DNA of 64,000 nt from Onchidella celtica. Its lineage: Eukaryota; Mollusca; Gastropoda; Systellommatophora; Onchidiidae. Below, in pieces: positions 57,501 through 64,000 of the stretch. The position numbers and the translations under genes were made by a program. Positions within the stretch are counted from its first letter, which is position 1. Each line of letters opens with the position of its first letter. The notes beneath the pieces are model-generated. The model was not told the DNA's origin and searched no databases. It was given only the letters and a program-made list of their open reading frames with translations. The stretch spans positions 24,276,224 through 24,340,223 of the forward strand of contig OZ007582.1 of NCBI GenBank assembly GCA_963931925.1, written 5' to 3'.

Positions 57501-60500
57501 GGGAAGTTGTCATCCCAGGTTGACGGTCCGGTCGGGCTGCAGGTGGCTGGCAAGGGTGGTGAGCCGGGAAGTGCCAGACATCGGTCGACGCAGGCTGTGG
57601 GGGCGGATGCTGTGGATGTGTGTTGACCACTGGGGGGTGAAATAACCGCAAGAGGTCTCCGTTGACCGCAGAGGCATCTCCATCTGGGTTTCTGATGGTA
57701 AAGTAACCACCATGAGGCGGGGGAACAGACAGGACGGTGTGCACAGGACCGGGGTACGGGTCCTGAATCTTGAGTTGATGTTGGAGGGCGTTGGTCTTCG
57801 TGGCTCCCTGGTTCCTATGGGGTGGGGCAGGGGTTGGCTGGCTGGCTGGGCCTCAAACTAAAATTTTCCATGGCTGGGTTTTCTACACTACAAACTAACC
57901 CTTCTGTGTATCCCACTTCTTGACACCAGAAAATGTTGGATGAACTACGAGTGGCTAATGTGGTTACTGCGTGGGTTCAATAGTAACTCCCTTAAGGATA
58001 CACAGGACTAACAAACACAGGGTTCTGCTGGCAATCTTATTTATTCAAAAAGCCTAACAAAGGTATCACTACCAACAAAAAAGGAAAAAGAAGCCAAGAA
58101 AAAGAAGCCCAACAAAAGAAAAGAAACCCAGAAAAGAAAAGCCCAACCAGCCATAAGCCAAAGTTTCTCTGCTACTGGCGCAACTGGACTAGGCCATGTT
58201 TTGGGCGAGGCGCGCCACGGCAGGCCGCCGCCGGCCTAGGTTCACCGTGCTGTCGGCTCTTGTCTCTGCGTCTTTGATGGAGTGTGTTGACCACTCGAAC
58301 CGCATCTTATTTATGAGCCCGCGCGGACGTCCGAGAGAGCTATTACGTAGCCCGTGTTGCACAAGTGAAAGGCTCGGACATTGAGTCCAGCCGAACAACA
58401 TAACCGGTTAGGGTCCTAACACAATCGAATTTACAGTACGGTTAAAAGGGTGCACACAAAAGTCAATTAGGTATCCCGGTAAACTGCAGAAATTACTCTA
58501 ACGTCCCCTCCAGCAATAATTGAATAAATTTGACCCAGGTTGGATTTATCGGGGATAACATGCGTCTAACTCGTGGTTTACTTTAAATCCGAGATCCTCT
58601 TATTAATTATTTCAATAGGACACGTGCATCAAAGTACAACAAAATTGGTACCATTATAAAGTAGAAACTTGCTGCTAAAATTCTAACTGACTACTTATAC
58701 CAGAAACCCGGTAATAGTTTTAATATAAATTTTCAAAGTGTCAGGACTAACAACATTCGACAATTTTGTGCGGGATACTTTCGTCCATTAATACGACGTA
58801 TCTCCATTGATAACAAACGTTATCATGAGTACCTATTTTGTACCGATAGGGTATTGTCTACTCTCAAAAATGAATTCGGGTTCCCGTCTTTCTGTCGGTG
58901 GATAACAACGAGTGAGCGAGTTGTAAGAAACTCAAAGCCATGATATAAGAGTTGGAAGCCCGGTACATTTCCAACTGACCAATCAAAATGCGCGCTTTTC
59001 ACCGTGATGTGAATAACGGGTCCCGCGCTAGTATTACAAGGGAAATAATCCAATTAATGGTGCTCGGCCAAGTGTCCATAAACTACTATGAGTGGCCGTC
59101 CCTCACTCACGCACCAGAGTTACCATGAAAGCACATTAAAAATAGAAAGTCGTTCATCCTCTCACATTTAGTCCAATCAAGGAGAGAAGAAGCAAAGTCA
59201 AAATCAGGCCACAGTTGGTTTTTTTTTTTTTTTGTTGGAAAAAAAAGGACGCAAGATAAAACAGTCAATAAACATTCTACCGAATGAGTAGTTCTTCAAG
59301 TTCTTCAACAACAGTTCTTCAGGTGCATAAGTTATAATTCAGTCAGCAAGCAGCCTAGCTACAATAATGACGGTCGAGAATGAGAAAGAAAAACAACGAG
59401 ATAATTTATTGAGAGACAGACATAAGCTCGTGTATTTCATTCTAAGAAAATATGGGCTGATCTGGCTTCATTTAGCATCTGCTAGAGAGAGACAGAGAGA
59501 GAGGAGGGAAAAGAAATCGGGTTAGGGGTGGAAATAGAGATGGGAGGGGTACATAAAGAGGGGAGAGAGAGAAGTATGTTGGAAAGGGTGATAGGGATAT
59601 AGGGGCGGTGGGGGTGATAGAGGGAGGGAAGGAGAGAGAGATGGGTAGGAATGAGAGAGAGAGGGGGGCTTTGGGGAGAGAAGGCGATGGATAAGAGAAA
59701 GGGGGAAAAGTCTGGTTTATCCCATACAACATTGGGTACCTCATCTAAATAACTATTTTTTTTCCTCCATCATAGAACGAGTACTTTGCTTGGTTTTGTA
59801 ATGGTGAAGGAACAAAATCAATCACTTTAAAAAAAAAAAGCAGATGAGAGAGCTGGAGAGGAGAGGAGAAGAGCAGGAGACCATAAAAGGAGAAGGACGG
59901 CAAGAAACAGAGAGAAGAATGAATGGGAAAAGCGAATTAAAATGAGAGAAAAAAAAGAGTGAAATGAACTGGAAACAGCAGAGAAATGAATGACATAAAG
60001 AGAATATCGGACAGATATTTACAGTGACATTCTATTTTAAAAAATCAGATAGATCACAATGTTAATGACAACTTATCCCGATAAATTACCAGGTGGTCAC
60101 ATAATCATACATTTTTGTAACTAATGCCACTTGCTCTGATTGGAGACACTCAAGTCACAGATGAAGAAAGAAAATTGAACAGGAAGAATGCATAGGGCAG
60201 TGATTTGAAACATTTCAAGAGAATAAAGTACCACGCTAAAAATACTGAATTACTGGCATTGTGTTCTTTGATAATTTTTCCAGACATTGATGATTTGCCA
60301 GAGAAACACTGCAGATTGTAAGCAACTCTGTACCGTATCAGTATAGAAGGTCCCTTTACTTGTGATTGTGAGGCAGGGTAGAAACTGAATCAGGACAAAA
60401 AGTCCTGCGATGGTAAACAAGGCTTGGAAATTAACATGTATTGAACATTCAGTCTGTGAATATACTTATTACAAATAGATCAAGACGGATGAAGATTCTT

Positions 60501-62172
60501 AAGTACGGTAATAAACATTTTTTTTCGCTGTTTGATCTACCTGAAGAAAGAGAGGGAAAAAAAACCAACATTCTAAATTAATAAGTAATATGAAAAAAGA
60601 AGTCAAAATGTGGCGTTATTATGTAGCAAAGCCTCGCCTAAGAAATGATACAGAAACTATACAATAAAACACAAAAGGAAAGACAAAAGCTTTTAGTCTA
60701 TTGACCTTCTCCGGGAATGAAAATATAACAGGATAGAAAATTAAACAAACAAAAAAAATCGTATAATGTTTCCCAAATGCGAATACTTGTGGTTTGTTAT
60801 AATATTTTGTCAACTAATATGCTATATGAAAGAGTACGTGTAGCAGTGTCTTTGTAGAATACCAGTATTATATAGTTTTTATACTTTATAGAGGGAGATC
60901 TGTTTTTATCCTTTGTCTTTACTGAATATGCACCTAGTTCTTGAATGATTATTATAAATGACATCTTTTCTGTTATTCTCAAGAGAACAGCAGAAAGATA
61001 CTTTACTAGATCATGGTAAATATAAAACTGTGTTCAAATAATATGAAACGACATCTGTGACATAAGATCGTTACATGACCATTATGTGCACATTCAAAAT
61101 GCTCTATTTTCTGTTATTGCAGAGTGTGGATTTTATCGGTATGGCAAGAATTGCAGTGGGATATGTACTTGTGATAAAACAGGAACTAAATTTTGTCAAA
61201 AGTCAGATGGACGGTGTGTGTGTAAACACAATTTTAGTGGCCAAGCATGCACAGGTATTCTATAGTTCATTAGAAATTTGTCATTAATTTTTTGCGTTTT
61301 TCATGCTGTCAAAGATGTATTAAATGTTTTGTAGGGCCCCCTATATTAGATGTTACTTATAGAGATAAATAACGTTAAATTATTCACTTTTGTTTCAGTA
61401 TGTGCGCACGGGAAGTATGGGAATACTTGCAATGATACATGCAACTGTGGTTCGGGCACAACGATGTCATGTGACAGAAATAATGGGACATGCAGCTGTA
61501 AAGCTGGCTACAGTGGTCCTCAGGGTACTGTGTGTATAGGTACGGTATTTATGAATGCCATCAGGCTGAAATGCATTACAATAAAGAGCAGGGCTACTAT
61601 AACCCAAAAATGTTTCACACATTATGCATTTACTTCTGCAATGTAGCAGCACAGTGGACATTATTTTCGATACACATGTCCGTCATATTGAATAGAAGTA
61701 CATGTTCAAGGCTGAACAGCTAATCTAGATCTAGCTTTATAAGCAAATTTCACTTTATAGACAGAACTGATTATCTTTTTTTATTAATTTATTGAAATCC
61801 ACAATGAATGCTTTCTTTGCTCTTTGTAGAATCCATTAGTAGTTGATTTGATATCATCAGAACCTGATCTCACATGTCTGATAGATGTTTACCACCCCAT
61901 CATCTTTGACTATTGCATCTTCAGGCTCATAGTCCAAACTATTTTGTCATTTTAGGGTTTCCATTTACATGTGGCAGGATCAATTCTGCTTGTAACTGAC
62001 TTACATTTTCATTTTATTTTCAGATATAGACGAATGTCAGAAATCTCCTTGTGACCAAGACTGTGTGAACACCAATGGCTCTTACTACTGCAGTTGTCAC
62101 AAAGGCTACATTCTCGATCCTTTTCACAAGAACACATGCAAAGGCGAGAAATTTCACTCTTTCATTGTATGA
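48938..62172 (+). CDS. secreted or type I EGF-repeat protein gene, partly decayed
   Basis: The first exon encodes a hydrophobic signal peptide. Single-domain EGF exons follow, all phase 1-1: two EGF-like modules (54047, 54752), a decayed EGF exon (60284), two MEGF/laminin-type modules with C-x-C spacing (61123, 61399) and a calcium-binding EGF that opens DIDEC (62024). This exon pattern is typical of extracellular matrix or receptor EGF proteins. No transmembrane segment was found, and the 3' end is uncertain: the last exon can read to a TGA at 62170-62172 or splice on beyond. Introns hold a solo LTR, a large inverted repeat and a recent LTR retrotransposon. Ligand and function cannot be inferred. 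The exons are individually convincing; that all belong to one transcript is inference. Confidence 0.75.
49213..50531. mobile_element. element with GTTTAGGCCA inverted ends
   Basis: Left end GTTTAGGCCAGTTTATAC and right end GTATAAT...GGCCTAAAC (inverted), with CCAGTCCAGATTATAC in both ends. 1.3 kb, no coding frame. Part of a larger inverted arrangement. Confidence 0.55.
49300..51950. repeat. large imperfect inverted repeat in EGF gene intron 1
   Basis: The 49300-50400 segment recurs in reverse complement at about 51000-51950; for instance CCAACTGACAGATGGTGCAA near 49780 answers to TTGCACCATCTGTCAG near 51610. A third, direct copy of the first 330 bp lies between at about 50535-50870. Arms are diverged. 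Confidence 0.75.
51967..53209 (-). repeat. solo LTR of the same family (copy 2)
   Basis: 1243 bp with a 4-bp duplication ATTA (51963-51966, 53210-53213). It shares the long GC-rich block with the copy at 38446 and has extra AAGAAGCCC-type units near 52115-52150. It lies in the first intron of the EGF gene. Confidence 0.92.
53835..53880. repeat. C-rich low-complexity tract
   Basis: Runs of C broken by A and T (CCCCCCCCCACCACCCCC type). Similar poly-C tracts lie at 19885, 25181, 29911, 36558, 36711 and 39926. Confidence 0.9.
54047..54160 (+). CDS. EGF gene exon 2, EGF-like module
   Basis: Acceptor aaaacag|GTGAAT, donor GATTCAG|gtaata, 114 nt, phase 1-1. Encodes [16 protein letters not shown], then [17 protein letters not shown]: six cysteines in C-x6-C-x3-C-x7-C-x-C-x11-C spacing, an EGF fold with the aromatic GY motif. 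Confidence 0.9.
54534..54572. repeat. (CT)n microsatellite
   Basis: About 35 bp of CT repeat followed by a GT/GC-rich tract, in an EGF gene intron. Confidence 0.95.
54752..54868 (+). CDS. EGF gene exon 3, EGF-like module with reduced cysteines
   Basis: Acceptor tttctcag|ATTTTA, donor TGCGTTG|gtataa, 117 nt, phase 1-1. Encodes [18 protein letters not shown] and ends SKCV. Only four cysteines are visible, so the N-terminal disulfide of the EGF fold is missing or altered. Confidence 0.82.
55595..56827 (-). repeat. 3' LTR of the retrotransposon
   Basis: Starts TGTTGGATG and ends CCTCTCACA on the plus strand. It matches the partner LTR in length and at all positions checked, including the variable AAG-rich tract near 55737-55800 and the GC-rich block near 55855-55905. 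Confidence 0.93.
56828..56836 (-). other. polypurine tract
   Basis: On the minus strand AGGGGAGAA directly abuts the 3' LTR start TGTGAGAGG, the normal position for plus-strand priming. Confidence 0.75.
57436..57850 (-). pseudogene. remnant of Gypsy Pol C-terminal tail
   Basis: The minus-strand frame contains a QDPYPGP-type motif followed by a YFTI stretch, as in the region after the integrase core in Gypsy Pol. The catalytic part upstream is absent, so this is a deletion remnant inside the non-autonomous element. Confidence 0.55.
57911..57928 (-). other. primer-binding site (tRNA-Leu type)
   Basis: On the minus strand TGGTGTCAAGAAGTGGGA begins five bases inside the 5' LTR. It resembles the tRNA-Leu-primed site of many animal Gypsy elements, with one extra A. 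Confidence 0.7.
57934..59166 (-). repeat. 5' LTR of the retrotransposon
   Basis: Same termini and length as the 3' LTR. A poly(A) signal in the minus sense lies at about 58040-58050 (TTTATT on plus), as expected for the R region. Confidence 0.93.
59480..59746. mobile_element. degenerate 3' end of a Helitron-like unit
   Basis: A G/A-rich tract leads to CTGGTTTATCCCataca acattGGGTA and CTCATCTAA, a mutated version of the hairpin and CTRR end seen at 40792 and 41823. It lies about 300 bp outside the LTR element. Confidence 0.45.
60284..60412 (+). pseudogene. decayed EGF exon
   Basis: Good splice sites remain (ttttccag and GCGATG|gtaaac) and the length is a multiple of three (129 nt, phase 1-1), with DIDD at the start and [11 protein letters not shown] near the end. 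The expected frame has two stops, TAA after HCRL and TAG after CEAG. The middle reads as an EGF stretch (TADCKQLC) only in another frame, implying two compensating indels. Inclusion would truncate the protein, so it is probably skipped. Confidence 0.8.
61123..61254 (+). CDS. EGF gene exon, MEGF/laminin-type EGF module
   Basis: Acceptor ttattgcag|AGTGTG, donor GCACAG|gtattc, 132 nt, phase 1-1. Encodes [17 protein letters not shown] and then [11 protein letters not shown], eight cysteines in the pattern of MEGF10/scavenger-type EGF repeats. Confidence 0.9.
61399..61539 (+). CDS. EGF gene exon, MEGF/laminin-type EGF module
   Basis: Acceptor gtttcag|TATGTG, donor TGTATAG|gtacgg, 141 nt, phase 1-1. 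Encodes [18 protein letters not shown], then [13 protein letters not shown]. The HGxYGxxC opening is diagnostic of MEGF-type modules. Confidence 0.9.
   Translation, partial: YVRTGSMGILAMIHATVVRAQRCHVTEIMGHAAVKLATVVLRVLCV
62024..62172 (+). CDS. EGF gene exon, calcium-binding EGF module, possibly terminal
   Basis: Acceptor ttttcag|ATATAG. Encodes [20 protein letters not shown], then [12 protein letters not shown]: a cbEGF consensus with D-x-D-E and the N/Y-F/Y hydroxylation-type spacing. The cysteine module ends at 62143, where AAAG|gcgaga could be a weak GC donor in phase 1. If not spliced, the frame continues nine residues to TGA at 62170-62172. Both ends are possible. Confidence 0.8.
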
Positions 62173-63054
62173 ATGATACAACTGCAAAGTCTTCCTTAAC
62201 TTAATAGACATTAATTTTACTACCGCCTAAAACCAGGATTAGTATAACGTGCCCGGTCTTCAAGTCAAGCTCTACAGTGTGATGTGGTGGAGGAGCGTAT
62301 GTAGGGATAACATTGACAGGACGTCAAGAAAAAAAAAACTGAACATGAGGATCAAGACTCGGCATTCCTATCAGGAAATAACTTACTTTCCCACTTAGAA
62401 TAGATAAATAATGCAGGGCAGAAACAGATTCATTGTATCTATATGATTCATTGTTATATAGGCCCTATAGTCTTTCAAAAATAAGTTGACACATTTCAAA
62501 AGTGCTTAACTTTAAAACTGCATCACCCACAGTGTTGAAGTTTTCATACCTTATTGAATACAGGAAGACCACTTATGAATTTTATTCTCTTCCACCAAGG
62601 GTCCTTTGGTCATCTTGGGCTATCGGGTCATGTGATTTTGATTTTTCCATTCTCTTAGCCTTGATTAAAACTTAAACGATTAAAAAAAAAAAAAAGAATA
62701 GAAAAAACACACATGGAAAGGTTGACTCAACTTCTTTAATTCGCCGTGTTTAAATCAGTGCTTTTCATTACGATAAACATGCTGGGACTAAGCCAAGATG
62801 AAAGAAATTAAATTATTGGGGTGACCGATGCCGGTTACCGGTTAGCCTACTGCTGTTGTAGCTAGGAGATTTAACGTCAGCAGACAGGCGGTATATAATA
62901 CGAGAGACCATCTGGCAGCAACAGAGACGGTAAGAGAATGCCAAACACTAGGCAGATCAAGAGTGACAACCCGTGGACAGTATGCATTTTTATTTGCACT
63001 CTACATTATTTTAAGAAATTACTTCAAAAAGCTCAAAAGACAACAGATGAACTA

Positions 63055-63175
63055 AATGTAACGGCAAATGCTCGACCAGTGTCAGTAAACACTGTTGCAA
63101 TCAGAAGACTGACCCGATCTATGTGTTGCTGATGCCAGTCTGCCATCAATGCAAGAAGTGGACACACTCATTACC
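63055..63175 (+). pseudogene. possible EGF-module relic
   Basis: One frame from 63057 reads CNGKCSTSVSKHCCNQKT, then cysteine-poor sequence to a TAA. The cysteine spacing recalls the first half of a MEGF-type module, but an in-frame TGA lies just upstream and no clear acceptor exists. Confidence 0.35.
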
Positions 63176-63524
63176 AGATTTGTAACACTGGATTATGATC
63201 CCCTGTTAATTGTGAGTACCAAAATAAAGTAACGTATGTCCAGTCTTTTTATTCAGTGTGTTAATTCTTTTTCATATTGAAACTCAAGCACTCTGAAATT
63301 TTCTTACGATCCGACTTATAATTACCGAGATTTAAATAAAAAACATGGGTGTCAAGTTATTTTTGGAAGAATGTATACATTGGTTGTCCACGTGTTTTCA
63401 GAGTTTGCTTAATTAATCATGTTCTAATTGGTTTACTTGATAACAAATAAATGTCAGTGTGATTATGCATGCATGCATGCATGTTACCAAAATTTTTCCA
63501 AAATAATTATGTTGTTCTGATTTA

Positions 63525-63655
63525 GAAACAGAAGTGTTTCAAGCCAGTTTGGAACAGACCATTCACAGAACTATCAGTGCGATACTGTGGGTACAAAAAT
63601 TTGTAGCAGAAGAGATGGGGCATGCGTCTGTAAGGACCAGCCTCATCTGTTCTAG
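63525..63655 (+). pseudogene. degenerate MEGF-type EGF exon
   Basis: One frame reads FGTDHSQNYQCDTVG, KICSRRDGACVCKD and stops at TAG (63653-63655). It parallels the exon at 61123 ([16 protein letters not shown]). The first cysteines are gone and the frame does not match the phase-1 acceptor, so it looks like a decayed tandem copy, or a last exon of a variant. Confidence 0.55.
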
Positions 63656-64000
63656 TCAAGATTCATTATTTGAGTGAACAGGGGGTGGTGGTAGGTTAAT
63701 GCACATACGGTATACTTGCAAAGCCCTACAATAGTGGATGGGTAGGAGAATACAGCATGTTGAAGTAGAATGAAGATCACAGTCCCTAGGACACATGTCT
63801 ATGTGTCATAGTCTTCATTCTATTTTAACTTTCAGCATTCTTGTATCTGTCCACTCCTGGGCGTATTCAGCAAGTCTCTTTGCTTTTCTTTGTGCCCCAA
63901 TGTTATCTTTCGATCCATGAATTTGTTCAGCTTAGTCTTTCTTCTCTTGCCTTGGTTGTGATCTCTTGTCCTTTGCCACTATCTTCCCATCCCGTTTGTT

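Larger units (their letters stand above)
55595..59166 (-). mobile_element. LTR retrotransposon, Ty3/Gypsy-like, internally deleted
   Basis: Two 1233-bp direct LTRs (55595-56827 and 57934-59166) that look identical at every stretch compared, each with TG...CA ends on the plus strand, bounded by a perfect 4-bp target duplication TTTA (55591-55594, 59167-59170). Orientation is minus: AATAAA lies in the LTR in that sense, the primer-binding site follows the high-coordinate LTR and a purine tract precedes the low one. The internal region is only 1106 bp and lacks gag, protease, reverse transcriptase and RNase H. A short stretch resembles the tail that follows integrase in Gypsy Pol. The insertion looks young. 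Confidence 0.93.

Noticed and set aside
57429-57626. Plus-strand frame in the retrotransposon interior
   Set aside because: Shadow of the minus-strand Gypsy Pol tail; composition is that of the opposite strand.

Overview
The window is a stretch of animal nuclear DNA. It is AT-rich, has small exons in long introns and is full of transposable-element relics and microsatellites. No tRNA, rRNA or prokaryotic feature was seen. The gene set (a 374-residue SPOP orthologue, a secreted EGF-repeat gene, THAP and MADF domain exons) and the repeat style suggest a lophotrochozoan, probably a gastropod mollusc. That species-level guess is inference only.

Minus strand, 14213-32168: a complete SPOP gene (MATH-BTB-BACK substrate adaptor of CUL3 ubiquitin ligases) was rebuilt by hand from nine coding exons. 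All reading-frame phases close, giving exactly 374 codons plus stop, with the known substrate-cleft and dimer-interface residues in place. One intron has a GC-AG boundary. Its introns carry a hAT-type element with a perfect 8-bp target duplication, several TTAA-flanked piggyBac-like MITEs, and two inverted TA-flanked MITEs that bracket coding exons 4-6. The first 14 kb lies beyond the 3' end of SPOP and holds no convincing gene: MITEs, one with a nested pogo/Tigger-like element, a 100-bp direct repeat, a decayed ORF region and a weak exon candidate.

32.2-48.9 kb is gene-poor and repeat-rich. It holds a solo LTR, a (GA)n tract, a tandem array of Helitron-like units ending in a hairpin plus CTAG, a TIR-bounded element inside that array carrying a THAP exon and an opposing mini-exon, a broken LINE reverse-transcriptase tail, a 0.5-kb MITE, and a TTAA-flanked element with a MADF-domain ORF.

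Plus strand, 48938 to about 62172: a gene with a signal-peptide exon followed by single-EGF, phase 1-1 exons. At least one exon inside it is clearly decayed and two more relics lie downstream. Its first intron contains a kilobase-scale inverted repeat and a solo LTR. A later intron contains a 3.57-kb LTR retrotransposon (minus orientation) with matching 1233-bp LTRs, a 4-bp target duplication, a primer-binding site, a polypurine tract and only about 1.1 kb of internal sequence. All assignments come from reading the sequence; no database search was run.
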